A stretch of 64,000 nucleotides of DNA from Tyto alba (GCF_018691265.1 NW_024881283.1:9729731-9793730), one strand, 5' to 3'; shown: positions 47,101 to 59,000, numbered from the stretch's first letter. The notes: generated by a model from the letters alone, not told the origin. A program made the numbers and translations.

Positions 47101-48814
47101 TCCTTCTTTGGAGGAGCTGAAGTAGAAAGTATTATCATTATATGGGAAGCACGGACACTTTCCCCATAAGGTGGCTTCACAGACTGAGCTCTGGGAGCTG
47201 GGGAGACTGTGATAGGATCTAGGTTAATGCTATTAGGATGGATGGCCTAATACGTACGAGCAGCAGGGGGGCAAGTCAAATTAGCTCTGCCTGCCTGACC
47301 GGGATTTCGGGTGTTGGGCTTGATCAATTGCCATCAGCTCTGATTATTTCCACAGGGACGCCTGGAGATGGATCAATTCCATCAATGGGTGGGCATTTCC
47401 ACGGGGTGATGGATACGCTGCCTGTGTGTCCAGCCCGAGGGCCCCTGCTCACTGCAGGAGGATGTAAACCCCTTCCTTCTGCCCGCTTCTCACATCCCCG
47501 TTTCGTCTAGCGGTCACAGGGCTAAGGTCGCTTTTTCACTCTCCAGCCCCTGTTTAAATCTCTGCTCAATTTGGAGAGACCAAGCAGGAAATTTTAGAAG
47601 TAGGGAGAGAAAGGTGCAGCAAGGGAAGTGCCCAAGAGAGAAACAAAACACCTCTTCACACCTCATCCTGCTCTAACTCCGGCACCATCTTCATGCTTTT
47701 TTAAAAGCTAGCAGGGAAAGGAACCGACTTCTGTTTAGAGTTGGCAGCGGTTCGTTTGGACGTGCGGAGGCTAATTGTCTTACAGACGAGTATAAGAAAC
47801 TTATGGTGGCTCAGCACCAGCCCAAGAGCCAAAGGCGGAGAGAGCTCTCGGGTGGCAATTGAGAGAGGAAAGTGCCCCCGTCCCAGCCGAAACAAGGCAC
47901 AGCAGTGAGGTGGCCAGAGCTGCTGCAGAAAGCGCTGCCCTTCCGCGCAGGTATTGACGCCGCTTGTTAATCTGTCCTGCTCCCAGGCGAAGCCGTTCAC
48001 CTGGCTCGGGATTTTGGGTACGTGTGCGAAACGGAGTTCCCAGCCAAGGCGGCGGCAGAGTACCTGTGCCGACAGCACTCCGACCCCACGGAGCTGCACA
48101 CCAGGAAAAACATGCTGCTGGCTACCAAGTGAGTACAGACGGCAACGAGCCACCCGTGTGTTGGCATCCGCAGCGGGGGAGGGCGGCGTTGGCCCCCCAG
48201 CGCTTACTCCTCCGCGGGGAAGGGGTGGTCTGATGCCCTGCACGCGGGGCTGAAGGGCGTGCAGCGAGGTCCCGTGTTCGCGCGGGTCGAAAGGGCTTGC
48301 TCCTGCGTGGGAGGGGGCTCGCCCAAGCCCAGGGAGCATTTCGGCACGGCCACACGCGCCCCTTCAAAGCAGCACCGGCTCCAACTCCGCGCCCCGGGGC
48401 TTTCGCCAGGCTGGAGCCAAAAACTCCAGGAGGGGAGGCTGGGGCAGGAAAAGAGACCCCAAACACACCTCTATCCCTGCGGCTTTCCAGCAGCATCTGT
48501 AGTCACACAAACCTCTCTCTTTCAGGCAAATCTGTAAAGAGTTTGCAGACTTGATAGCCCAGGATCGCTCGCCGCTGGGGAACAGCCGCCCTTCCCTCAT
48601 CTTAGAGCCCGGTGTCCAGAGCTGTTTGACTCATTTCAGCTTGATAACCCACGGCTTTGGGGGCCCAGCCATCTGCGCGGCGCTCACAGCCTTCCAGAAC
48701 TACCTGGTAGAGTCCCTTAAGGGGCTGGATAAAATGTTCATGAACAGCACAGGGAACGGGCACACGGCCGGAGACTCCAAAGCGTCAGAGAAAGAAGTGA
48801 AGCATCGGAAATAA
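26149..48814 (+). CDS. TFAP2E: TFAP2E, transcription factor AP-2 epsilon, complete
   Basis: Seven coding exons: 26149-26175, 26290-26736, 27045-27096, 44615-44843, 45130-45248, 47987-48128 and 48526-48814. They total 1305 bp, i.e. 434 residues plus TAA; human TFAP2E has 442. All introns are GT-AG and the phases close. The N-terminal half is a Pro/Gly/Tyr-rich transactivation region with the AP-2 PPxY motif (PPPY, residues 55-58). The LLDQSVIKK segment follows, then the conserved basic plus helix-span-helix DNA-binding and dimerisation domain (about residues 195-410), and the tail ending KHRK. Family knowledge: AP-2 dimers bind GCC-N3-GGC in the nucleus; AP-2 epsilon acts in olfactory bulb and vomeronasal neurons, skin and cartilage. 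The flanking genes NCDN and PSMB2 identify it as epsilon rather than another AP-2 paralogue. The start ATG and the MLVH N-terminus match mammals. Confidence 0.97.
26290..26736 (+). CDS. TFAP2E: TFAP2E coding exon 2 (transactivation region)
   Basis: Acceptor CCGCAG|GAC, donor CAG|GTACCG, residues 10-158. Rich in Pro, Tyr, Gln and His. It includes [24 protein letters not shown] residues, the PPPY motif, [11 protein letters not shown] and RLLHGL, all features of AP-2 alpha/epsilon N-termini. The following intron (308 bp) is pure CpG island. Confidence 0.95.
27045..27096 (+). CDS. TFAP2E: TFAP2E coding exon 3
   Basis: Acceptor TTTCAG|GCC, donor AAG|GTAAGA; 52 bp coding for [17 protein letters not shown], the small linker exon typical of AP-2 genes. 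Confidence 0.94.
28025..28042 (+). repeat. G18 homopolymer
   Basis: Eighteen consecutive G in TFAP2E intron 3. Exact length is likely polymorphic or uncertain. Confidence 0.9.
28271..28335 (+). repeat. Degenerate interstitial telomere-like (TTAGGG) tract
   Basis: About 65 bp containing five exact TTAGGG units plus TTAGGT and CTAGGA variants. A larger unit of about 19 bp (ggggttaggtttagggcca) is repeated nearly twice inside. Located 1.2 kb into TFAP2E intron 3. Confidence 0.8.
29059..29108 (+). repeat. A-rich tract
   Basis: An A run of about 26 followed by aagaaataaagaagaaaaaaaaaag. It pairs with the T-rich tract about 80-150 bp downstream. Confidence 0.85.
29190..29260 (+). repeat. T-rich tract (T20, TTTTG units, T17)
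   Basis: Two long T runs separated by gtttgtttgcttttgtttttg-type sequence. Complementary to the A-rich tract upstream. Confidence 0.85.
30602..30615 (+). repeat. C14 homopolymer
   Basis: Uninterrupted C run in TFAP2E intron 3. Confidence 0.85.
31038..31059 (+). repeat. C22 homopolymer
   Basis: Twenty-two consecutive C, with a second T-rich tract 200 bp downstream (31258-31276). i-motif/G-quadruplex capable. Confidence 0.9.
33327..33385 (+). repeat. (CCT)n / (GGA)n microsatellite, about 20 units
   Basis: 59 bp of perfect CCT triplets. On the minus strand it reads as a run of Glu codons inside a spurious 187-codon frame, which is why that frame looks long. Confidence 0.97.
33968..34050 (-). 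repeat. tRNA-derived SINE head, MIR-like
   Basis: On the minus strand the segment reads ggtttagtggttagggtgct, then ctaggacttcagagaacc. This resembles the A-box half of MIR/CORE-SINE elements (gtggttaagagcactggactt...ggagacctgggtt). A plus-strand 'cctgtgtgatcctagggaa' immediately to the right resembles a MIR core in the other orientation. Confidence 0.42.
39045..39200 (+). repeat. Possible L2/MIR-type ancient repeat
   Basis: 'ttatcttcattttgttgctggaga...gaggtgacctgcccagtgtcataacataattccctggcagagcaggga' follows the familiar order of L2/MIR 3' blocks (ttatccccattttacagatgagg...gaggttaagtgacttgcccaaggtcac...tggcagagctggga). Confidence 0.45.
39900..40100 (+). repeat. MIR/CORE-SINE fragment
   Basis: 'ccttatccttggtaaatcatttaacttgtcctgtgcctcaattttcc' matches the MIR core. 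About 120 bp later, 'acatgtgaagctctttgagatct' matches the end typical of amniote MIR copies (gtaaagcgctttgagatc). Confidence 0.6.
41525..41540 (+). repeat. C16 homopolymer after (CCA)n
   Basis: A short ccaccaccacc stretch runs into 16 C. Confidence 0.85.
42076..42200 (+). repeat. MIR/CORE-SINE copy with tRNA head and core
   Basis: The order 'gttgtctaatggatgaagcact', 'ggactccagcgacc', 'agtttccagcgctgccgctaacct', 'gcgtgatgctgggc' parallels the MIR consensus from its tRNA-related head into the core. Confidence 0.55.
44615..44843 (+). CDS. TFAP2E: TFAP2E coding exon 4 (start of DNA-binding domain)
   Basis: Acceptor TCTCCCAG|TG, donor CAG|GTAAGC, residues 176-251. It encodes [20 protein letters not shown], then [20 protein letters not shown] and [19 protein letters not shown], the basic region of AP-2. 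Confidence 0.96.
45130..45248 (+). CDS. TFAP2E: TFAP2E coding exon 5
   Basis: Acceptor TTTTCAG|AGC, donor AAG|GTAAGA, residues 252-291. It encodes [20 protein letters not shown] and [15 protein letters not shown], nearly invariant in AP-2 proteins. Confidence 0.96.
46096..46140 (+). repeat. (GAAA)n/(GGAA)n microsatellite, imperfect
   Basis: Imperfect gaaa/gaaag units merging into ggaaggaa, all purine. Confidence 0.88.
46947..47046 (+). repeat. Two-copy 50-bp tandem duplication
   Basis: Copy 1 is 46947-46996 and copy 2 is 46997-47046. Each starts tttttt-attgtcacaa and includes cagc-ggctatt or cagc-agctatt and ends gtgattg. I see one mismatch in 50, and the first seven bases of a third copy follow. 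Confidence 0.93.
47987..48128 (+). CDS. TFAP2E: TFAP2E coding exon 6
   Basis: Acceptor CTCCCAG|GCG, donor AA|GTGAGT, residues 292-338. It encodes [20 protein letters not shown] and [15 protein letters not shown], the first helix and span of the dimerisation domain. The next intron (397 bp) is GC-rich without features. Confidence 0.96.
48526..48814 (+). CDS. TFAP2E: TFAP2E coding exon 7 and stop
   Basis: Acceptor CTTTCAG|GCA, residues 339-434, TAA at 48812-48814. It encodes [39 protein letters not shown] and [14 protein letters not shown], then a less conserved tail ending KHRK. Confidence 0.96.
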
Positions 48815-49107
48815 CGTGCTGTCTCCCTCCCTCTCCCCGGTGGGAGCTTTCCCCCATCATGATAGATAGCACTGGGTGGGAAGATGACCCAGTGCACTGT
48901 TTTCTGAACTGCTACATTTGAACTTGGGATGAAACTCGTAAAGCAAACAAAGAAAAGACAAAAAAGAAGAATTAAGGAATTTAAGAAGAAAACAACTACA
49001 GTGGACGTAGTGAGATCGAGCAAATAAGCCAGGTTGATGGCTTTTGCCTTTTTTTTTTTTTTTTTTTTTTTTTAAATCGTGGATGCAGGAAGCCAAGTCA
49101 TGTGCAA

Positions 49108-49138
<31 letters not shown>

Positions 49139-49637
49139 AAACCGTAGTGAAATCCTGACATGCTCCAGGAATTTGTTTCAACTGAAAAACTGAGAGGAGA
49201 GAGCAAAAGCCTCATCAAAGCAGGAACCAGAGGCACGAGCAGCAGAGGGCAGGGAGTTGGATCGCTGGCCGTGCCTGGATTTATCAGCTGGTTTTGACAG
49301 GCAAACACACAGGAAACCTTCCTATTTCCCCACCTGCAGCCCAGTCCTAAAGCCAGGCCACGAGAAAATTGCCAGCAGGACTGCTTTGGATTGAAAGCAG
49401 TTTCAGACTTCGTTTACAGTTTTCAAACCGAGACTCAAGGCAGATCTTCCTCCTGAGTGAGGAGCCCTGAGCTGTACCGCGAGGGGAGGAACAAACCGCA
49501 CACCCGCTGAGTCCCAGGGCAGGAACCGATCGAGGAAAGCCTGCTGGGGATAAGGCAGGTTAAGTTAAACCCAGGACTAATTAAAACTCCACAACCTACA
49601 GATAACAGCACACAAGTTTCTAAAATTAATAATAATT

Positions 49638-49643
49638 AATAAA
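49638..49643 (+). promoter_or_regulatory. TFAP2E alternative proximal AATAAA
   Basis: The AATAAA lies in an AT-rich run (attaataataattaataaag). The downstream GU-rich element is weak. Confidence 0.35.
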
Positions 49644-50029
49644 GCACAAGGAGCAGAACTTGAACCAGGCCAAACCGAACTGTTCTAAATCTGTATATAT
49701 TTATTTATGTGTAATTAAAATCTGAAAGTTTTAAAATGTCCAGTGCAAGTTATTTATATCAAATTGAGTTTTGTTTTTTTTTTTTTTGTTTTGCCTTTTT
49801 CGTTTTGTTTTTGGTTTTCTTTTTTTTTTTTTTAAAGATGAAAGTCTTTGGATTTTCTGCCATTAGAAATGGGAATGAAGTTTTGGATACACAAAACTGT
49901 AGCATGGACAAGATAGGCTGTGATGATAATGACTATAGAAGTTCTGCAGGATTTTGTACTTGCTGTTGTTTCTCTTAATGCTGCAATAGATGTACAACAC
50001 CCACACCACAATGTCATTCTCATTATCTT

Positions 50030-50035
50030 AATAAA
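50030..50035 (+). promoter_or_regulatory. TFAP2E polyadenylation signal (AATAAA, distal)
   Basis: A perfect AATAAA followed by a T-rich stretch ('cctctttttattt'), the best candidate for the main 3' end. After it the sequence loses its conserved look. Confidence 0.6.
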
Positions 50036-53000
50036 CCTCTTTTTATTTGAAGAAAGCACCTCCATCGTCTTTGTGAACAAGGATCCTTCTGCCTCTGTGG
50101 CTCTATCTTGAAATATTATATAGATTTAAGGAACAATATCCTCCAGTTTTGTGGCTGACGTTTGACTGGTCCGTGCAGTCACAAATAGAGCCGAATGGCG
50201 GGAGCTGGTGCTGATGCTCCGCTCGCACAAGCCGTGGCAGCCGGGCCGGCCGGCGCCTCTGGTGATGCTGGAGATGAATAGTGAAATGATGTGTTTGCAG
50301 GTGTTTCACAACCACTCAGGATAGCCAAATCTAAACCTGTCTGCGAAGAGCTGCGGAAGGACCTCATGGTATCAAGACAATGAGTGATAAATTAGCAGAT
50401 AAAATAACCCCACTAATCTATATGCAATGAAACTCTTCAGATTAGCTGCTACGTTTGTGGCACTGTTATAGACAGGACTAAAACCAGGCACCTTCTACTC
50501 ACAGGAGCTTAGAAACAAAACGATGGGAACTGTTAAAAAAAAGATTAACAAACCAGAAAACAGATTATGCTGCTTGACATACACGCGCTTCCATGGTATT
50601 GCTCTATCTTGAATGCCACTTGCAGAGCTGGCCAGCCCAACTGGTAAAGCTGTGGAAAAAACACACCCACGGAGATCTCAGGTGGGAACTGACTTCTGTG
50701 GGAGGGAAGACCAAGGGATTAGAGCTGCACCACTTGTAAAGGACACGAGCGGAATAGGAGAGAGGTGTGGAAAACAATGGGATAAAGGAATACAAACAGG
50801 GAGTGACAACACTAAAACTAGAGGCAGGACACCAAGTGAAAGAGCCAGGAAGCAGGTTTAAATAAATGAGCAGGAGAAGTAGGAAGCCGTGGCATTTTGT
50901 GGAAGCAGACGGGTAAATGGCTTTGGAAACGATGGGAGAGGGGTGGCTTTAGGGAGCATGTTCGCAGCCTTCCCTGCACTTGCATTGCTTGTCACAGCTG
51001 GAGACTGGGCGGGAGGACGTGGGTCTGCAGCATTACAGCACTTGCTGTGTTGGGCCTTTCTCCGAGTTGTGCCCATCAGTTTTCTCCGCAGGCTGCAGAA
51101 TAGGCTGATGATAATAGAGAAATAACCAAACGGTCCCAAAAGGGTCCACAGGAGGTCAGAAATACAAAACCTTCTCCCTTTCTAAAAAGCGTGAAAGGAA
51201 ACATTTTATGCACTAATACAATTTGTGGGGATGGCTCAGAGTCAGAAACTTGCACCTAAGTACTCCCTTCAAAAGCTCAGAAATGCATTTAACTTGGGAA
51301 TCGGATTGGAAACATCCCTTGGTATGAAGTTTGTGAAAGCAAAGACCTAAATGACGGGCTCTGCAGGTCTGGTTTTGCTCTGGCCCTTCCCAAAGGAAGA
51401 GCCAGGGAACAAGGAGGAGCCAGGGCACAGAATGGAAATACTAGAGACACATTAGAGGCTTGTTTACACTTCAAAGCTATTTTGGATAATGCAGGGTGTG
51501 AGCCGAAAGCACAAAAACTATTCCTATTTAAAATTATTCCAAAATAGGAGTGTCCTGTTCTGCATCAGCATAATCCATGTTTCAAATGGATTATGATAAA
51601 GGAGAGCAAGGTGCTTTTGTGCTACAATACAGGTTTCCCTACATGGAGTTATTTAGGATAAGTATCCTGAAATAATTCAATTTGTAGACGTCCTCTGGTG
51701 CACGGTATCGGAGAAGAACAAACTACACTCCAATACACGATGAAAGTATATGTGTGCACACTGTAATATACAAGCATGAAATATAATTTCATAATGTAAT
51801 CATATTATGAAAACCTGACGTGGTAAAGGGCACTCTTTGAATATCAAGGAATTCTTAGACGTAGCAGCGATGAGCAATACAGACAAAGATTCAGGATATG
51901 CCTACAGTAATTACATGCCATGTCCATCAGGTGGAAAAATACCTCCCTCCATTTTCCTCTCCGGGTAACTGCAAGGTCTTTGAATGTTTTATGAGGAACA
52001 GCCTGGTGCCTGAAAGGCCAGGATGACACCAATTACATTTTAATTGGGAGGAAGTTTGATGATTCGGATTCACTTGTTTGTCCTGCCACAGATGCTCAAG
52101 ACTGATGCTGGACATGTCATGTAGGATCAACTTTCTAAAAGCATTGAGACTTCCACTTCCCAAAATTTTGGACACCTTCCTTTCTGCAGGCCCACAGAGG
52201 TACCTGAGAAGAGCAGAGCTTTCAGAGGTTGCGCCAGGCCAGTTCTTGTTTGTAAGGAACTGGTACTAGAGTTCCCCTCCCAGCTCATCGTCAAACAAGG
52301 CCATCCCCTGGTGCATTCTTTGCCTTTCCATCCTAAGAGGAAAAAAAAAGCCATTTTACACAATTCAGGGCTCAACCCTGGTATAAATTCCCACACTGAT
52401 TACAAACACTATCGTGGGAAAATACGTGGGATTGTGTCAAAGAGTAAAAATAGACTCAGGCTCATGGCTTTTATGCTTGTTATAGAACATGCTGGAATTT
52501 CAATCCTAAAGGGGAATTGAAAAAAAAAAAAAATCTTTTTTGAATTAATTTTGAATGAATGACAAGTCCAGGGAAACCACATGACAATCCTTGACAAGTG
52601 AAAAAGAACAAGAGCATTAAAAAAACCTCTTAATTCCCTAACAGTCAGCTGTCCCAAGGATAAACTGAGGTTAACATTGAACTGTGACTCTATACTGTAT
52701 CATTAATGTAAACAAGCAGATGTTGGGCTGGCATTCTGCAGGGCTTTGGATAGACTAAATAATTACCTTTAAGCAGGCTACCTTAAAAGCAACAGGGTAA
52801 TAATAGCTCTCTGTACTAAAACAACACAACAAACAGACTTTGCTGACCTGTAGTTAATGCATTCTTTCATATATGAGAGAGTCCTTTAAATTCCAAACTT
52901 TACAGACAGAACCCGAGGAGCCACACCATCACTGAGCAAAGGACGTTTTTCCTGTTAGTGCAACTGAATCAAAACACCAAAACCAAAAACATTTTAAATC

Positions 53001-56000
53001 AGGCAGTAGAACAAATGTTATTTGCAAAAGTGGCAAAATGCTTGCTTCAGAGATTATTAAGCAGCCTGGACAGATAGCACAGTGCCATGTGCAGCATACG
53101 ACTACAGCCTTAATTATCCGAACAGACTTTGGAGAAACAGTCTAGACCCAGTCGTTACAGAGAATCTGAACATGCGGAGCCAGAAAGAATCACTTCTGTC
53201 TTCCTGCCTGACCTCCTTTATATTGCAAAGCATTCTCACTAGGGCCACCTGAGCATCACTGCATTTTCAACAGGACACCATAAATAGCAATAATAATTCC
53301 AGACATTAAATATACACCCAAGTTTTGACCCCATAATCACGGTGCAGAAGCATCCCAGTAACCTCTCTGAGGCAGGCAGGCAGCAAAAATGACGCCAGGG
53401 TTATTCTGGATGGCTCCTTTGTACGTTTTTATCCTGAAACCTTCAGATGCTTCTCATTCAATTCTTTTCAGCAGAGAAAAGGCTAAAATTATATCCTGGA
53501 ATGCAGAAGTATTTCCCATAAGGACAGCTTCATTTTAGTAGCAAAGGTTGCAGTCAAAGAAGACTTGTTAAATGGAGACAATTCACCTGGTTTTGGGGTG
53601 TGAAATGAGTTTAGAGGAAGATCAAGCTATTGCTCCAAGTCAAGAAATTCTGCAGCATGTCATGATGTGTCTGGGTGCTACAGTCTTCTCACCCGGTGAT
53701 GGGTCTGTGCCTTGGGTTGCCCTTGACTTTTTCCACTGTATTGAGCTTTAAACTGGCTAAAGAATCCCCAAGAGGTTGCATTTTCTTGGTGTGAATGACC
53801 TGCACTCGACAAAAAAAAAAACCCCAAAACAGTAACCAGGCCACCATCCTCCATCCACACCCAAAATTTCATGTGTTCCATGTGTGATCTCACAGAACAG
53901 GTAAGTTCCATCTCATACTGCAATGGCATCTTGGATTTATTTATCTTCAAGTGCCTACGATCAGAAGTAAATCACATTCTTCCCCTCAGACACTCAAGGT
54001 CTTCCATAGTCAAACTTGCAGTTTTTTTTTTTTTTTTTTACAAACCTGATTAAAGTGGATCCATGGAGTTTTTTTACTGGATGAGCTTCAGAACAACAGT
54101 GGCTGAAATACTGCACGCTTTTATTTTGGATGTCGTGAGAGTTTCATCACACCTTGGAGATTTTACTCTGACAGCTACATGGAATTGTAAACAGAGGACT
54201 TACCTGTATTTCCTGTGCAGATTGTATCATCCAGGGAAGTTTCTTTTCCAATAGGTTTACTTCTCAGCATGCAGCAAATATTTTCAAAAGAGCAGCATAC
54301 CCTGTGAAACCATTTAATCCAATCCAATCAGCATATCTGACTATTTGTTTCAGGAGGGTTACATTTACATTCCCGTAGAACCTTGTGCCATCAGATTCAC
54401 ATTGTATTAGGCCCTGTGCAAAGAGGTCTTACCCCCAAATTACTATTTCAGTATACAAGATTACAAAGGAAATGGTTACCTGCATCTTACAGAACACAGA
54501 TACGACATACAGCGTTAAAGAAATGTACAGAGGGAGACAAAGGGAATTTGGGAAAAAGCTAGGGTCCAAACCCAGATAATTCAAGTTTAGAACCATAACT
54601 ACAAGAAACCTCCCCAAAATTAGTTTCAACAGTCTGTTTCAGACAACAATATAGACTATAAGTTTTTTATTTTACTTCCAATTATAAAAAATTATCTCCT
54701 TTAAGAATCTATGTTCTCCTTCGCTGTCTGGTGGTTCGTTGCAAAAACAAAGGCGGCAAAGCATTCAAACTAGGGAGGCAATACAGCAAATGTCTGCGCT
54801 GCAGGTGCCACAGGCCGGGCTGAGGAGGAGACTAGTGGAAAGGCCAGTTTGCTCAGTTCGGACAATGAGAACAGCCCTTCTTACACCCTCTTTGTAATGT
54901 GCTGCTGTTTTGACTCTTAAATGGACCCTGGCACCACAGGGAATTGCTTCAGCCCAGGCCTCCCACTCCTGACCCATTTTCATTTCATTTCCTCTCCCCC
55001 AGCCTTGTTATATGTCAGGAGCACATTACACCTTTTAGAGTTTCCTGCTAATTTGGTCATCACAGGGAGCCTCCAGAAGAACACAGTAATTACCCCGCAA
55101 AATCAGACTAGTCTTTTAGCAGAGGTAACTCAGACTCTGCCCGCTCGGGAGCTCTGTGAGAGGAAGACAGGGTTTGGCACAGCTCCCTGGAGCCAAAATG
55201 GGAGGCAGCACATCCACAGCCCTGGGTGGGACGGGGAGCCCATCACCGCCGCGTCACGGCACGGCCACGCGTGTACTGGGTAAGGAGGCAGGTTACAGGC
55301 AGCCAACTGGGAAGCGTCCATCTGTCCCCAGGAAAACGAGCAAGGCAAGAGAGGTGGGAAACCTGTCCACCCTATGGAGCATCTTTCATGACATTTGGAA
55401 GAAAGACGGACAGTTTGGAGAATCTGTACTATAGGTCTTACATGGTAAAGTTTCAAGACGTCAATGAAAAGATAGAAAATAAAGGGAAATTCCTGTTTTA
55501 AAGTAGTCTCTAAAAAAGTTGTCAGTGCCTTTGAATCTGCTGAGCTAAGGAGTAGTACAGTGAGGAAAAATAGCTCTGTTCAGTTTGGAGCAAATATTTC
55601 TTCCTCTATTAATGCTGTGTGTTAATAAGCTTTTTCACAGCTTTCGAACATAAAGAACCTTTTGGTTTAGTTCTCCACAAATTTTGGAGCCAACATGGAA
55701 ACCAAAACCAAAAACGCATGGCTTTACAGCTCCTAAAAAACATCAGCAGAGGTTAACCTCAAATCTTTAACCAGCTTATGTAAACATTGGAGATGAAGGC
55801 AAGCTGACCTCTGGCAGTGTTCACACAACCAGCCTTCCTGATGTTTCATCAAAGCACGGGCAATAAACACTAAGGTAAATACTAATACACAAACTTAGGA
55901 ATATCAGATGTACCAGACCAAAGCCCCAAGTGTGATGATTTGGACAGGTTTCTCATGTCTCTTTGAGTGAATGCTGTAAGACAAATGAAATTAGAACCCA

Positions 56001-59000
56001 GTTTTAATTGTTTTCTTCTTGAAGGTGCCCACTCAAAGCCACATGATTTTAAGGATGATTACAAAAAAAAATGTAAAGAGAAACAGGTTTGAACCTTATC
56101 ACTTCAAATGAGAGAAAATAAGAAATAAGTAAACCCTGAAGATCCTTTTATATCCTGTATTTGGACTTGCTCAGTAACAGAAGTTCCAGAGATTCAAGAA
56201 ACTGTTGTTCAAAGAAAAAGAAAACCACAAAATGATCTGACAGCTTAGGAAATGCCTTCTCAACTCCCAGATGTCAGAGCCTGGTTATGTACTTTAAAAT
56301 TTCTGATTCCCATATACTCTAACTGTGGACATTTTAATTATACAGACAAGTGCATTTGCTGCAAAGCGCAGGACCACAATGATATCTTTCAGCTGTGGCC
56401 CCAACACACTACATGTTTGTTGGGTAAAAGCAAATGAATGTGTTATATTCCACATTCCAAAACAGTAATTTCAGACTTTTCCTGACTTTTTTTCTGAAGT
56501 ATTTTTTTTTTTCTGAGAGATCACAGAAAGTTCTTTGAAAATGGTATCACACGGTATTGTAGCTTTTTCTCCCCAGCATACTGTTGCTGATAAAACACTG
56601 TGTGCATCCTCATTTCAAGCACATAGTAGTAAATATCAAGAGCACTTCTGCAAGAGAGAATAGTATTATCTTTAAAAAAAATTAAATATGTAGTTTAACT
56701 TTACCTCTCTGCTCATTAGTATAGGAGGGATTCCAATTACTCTTTTGGTTGTTTTGGTAAGTCACTAGCTATTTTAGCCTTCATTTGTGAAAACATGGAT
56801 AATTATCTGTTTCATGGGACAACTCCCCGACACTTGTGAGTAACAAAACGCGCATCTTCCAAAGGAAGAAACAACCTTGTGCGTCCTATCTGCCACTGCT
56901 GGAGCAGGCATTAATCCCTTCTCCGTAAGGCTGGGTTTCTGTGGCCATCGGATGATCTGTACAGAGCCCGAGAGGCCAAAAACGTCGGTAAGGCAGCGGC
57001 GGTGGTGTGCGTGCAAGATCACTGCCCTCTGCTGAAAGGAAGAGGCTCGGGAGATGCAGAGGTTTTCCCCAAACGGATCGGCCCCAGAGCCCTGGGAGCG
57101 GGGCAATGGCATCTGCTGCTTTTCTAGTGCAACATTTAGCAAGAGGAGATCAAGCATCGCTTAAGCCCACAGGCATTTTGGTGGTACTATAGGAGGAGAC
57201 TCAATAATCCTAAACATACTGACACAAAATATGATGGAGCCTGCTTTGTCTTCTGTAAATTAACTAAAGAAGAGGCACTATTTTCATGTTTGTGCATAAG
57301 CACTAGAAATATTTGACAACATCAAGGAAGACTCTACTAAGCAAAAGGTACTTTAACCAAATCAAAATACACTTAGCCAAGTCACCACTTCAGACAATGA
57401 GATTATTAGGCTGGCCCCTCCTTGTAAGCTTGCCTTAGAATTAATTTATAGATCCAAACTTATACTACATTTGCAGGTATTCAGATCTACCCACATTTTA
57501 GTTTCACTTCAATAGATGTGATAAGCAGAATTTAATTTTTCACAGATCTTGCTAACCTTTAATGCTTTACCAAATTACATGGAAAAAAGGAAAAAGAACA
57601 CACTGGCATTTCTGAAACAGATCCTTTCAACCATCCTTTCTCCTCTCACCACTCCTCAACAGAACAGGGTTTTCTCTCTTCCTTCCACAGCTGTCTTGAG
57701 TTAGACTACATGAATAAGCTTATTGGATAACTACCTAATTGCACATTAGCACAGAAACAAAACACTTAAACTGTCACTTTACATTTTCAAGACAACTAAC
57801 TTATTTTAACATAGTCCTCAGCAACTCAGGAGTACACAAACCAACACAGTCAAGAGCATGGAAAATAGAGAAGTTGCATGTTTTAATTCCACCGTTTCCA
57901 TTTTGCTTTTTAAAAAGTCTGTTAAAACAACTTATGTCTGTTTAGTTTGATCGGTGCTCACATGAAAATTTCCTGCACTTAATTACTGTTGATGGCAGAC
58001 TGATAACAACACATGGAAACTCTGTATAGGGTTAAACCTTTAAAGAAAGAGAATTAAAAATGGCTTGAAGGATAAACATTTTACGGGTAGGATACATTTA
58101 TTTTTACTTACAGACAGTATGTACTGCACTTCACAGGTAGCAGTTAAAGGTTTTTCCTCCCTTAGATGTCAAGCTATTTTATACAAACAGAATATTCTGT
58201 TCCTGCTTCAGATTGAAAAATGGAATCAACCAAGTCCTAAGCACTATAAACATATGCCATAATGCCAGCCCTGGCATCTACTTCTTGCAGGAACCTGCTG
58301 TCAAAACTAGAGACAAGAGCAAATGAAAACACCTCCCTGGGAGAGTTTAGCCTGATCTCTCCCCTTTGCTCCTCCATCTTTACTCTGGAAAGTGTCAGCT
58401 CCATTTTGTTGCAAATAAAGTTTCTGCCAGTGACTATTTCATCACTTCACCAGGAACAGAAGTCAGACTCAAAGACCACTAAGAAAAATCTATAGGATTG
58501 CTCCAAACATGCTTTATTTCTCTCTGATTATTCCGCTGTGTAGTCTCTACACAGGCTCACAAATTTCTACAAGCACATCTGCTGAGGGCACTCAGGTTTA
58601 CACTGAAAGAGCAGTCCCTGCCCGAGGCTTTTCACCTACCCATGGCTGAAGCATCTCTTGGCTTGTTTAACTGAACGGGGTCATGGATTTCTTGGGCTGG
58701 AGAAATCTTGGGGAAACATGTAGGTGAATTAACTTGGGGCACTCTCCCCCACCCGTAGTTTCACATAAAGGCTGGATACAGCAATAGGGGAGGTAGTTTT
58801 CACTTTTCAGCCACTGCAATTTTTTATTGCACATCTGTCCTAGGCTGCCACTTGCCATCCCGTGCAGGGAAAAGCTTCATTATTCAAGATGCCTTCAGCA
58901 AGTCTCTTTTAGGACTGCAGAACTGTCCTGACAACATTACAAACTTGCGCTAAGAACAATTATGCCAGCCAGCTGAGCACCGATGACCTCCTCTCTGCCA

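Larger units (their letters stand above)
45249..47986. other. TFAP2E intron 5
   Basis: 2.7 kb. It contains a GAAA/GGAA purine repeat (46096-46140) and a near-perfect 50-bp tandem duplication (46947-47046). No exon is supported. Confidence 0.75.
48815..50055 (+). other. TFAP2E: TFAP2E 3' UTR
   Basis: The region after the stop runs to a canonical AATAAA at 50030-50035, giving a 3' UTR of about 1.2 kb. An earlier AATAAA at 49638-49643 could give a shorter form. It contains two long T tracts (49049-49073 and 49108-49131, the second followed by A10) and an AU-rich element (ATTTATTTA at 49699-49707). The true end needs transcript data. Confidence 0.6.

Noticed and set aside
56774..57157. 127-codon minus-strand ORF in the TFAP2E-PSMB2 interval
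   Set aside because: No conserved domain seen; a small CpG-containing patch nearby is too weak to call a promoter.
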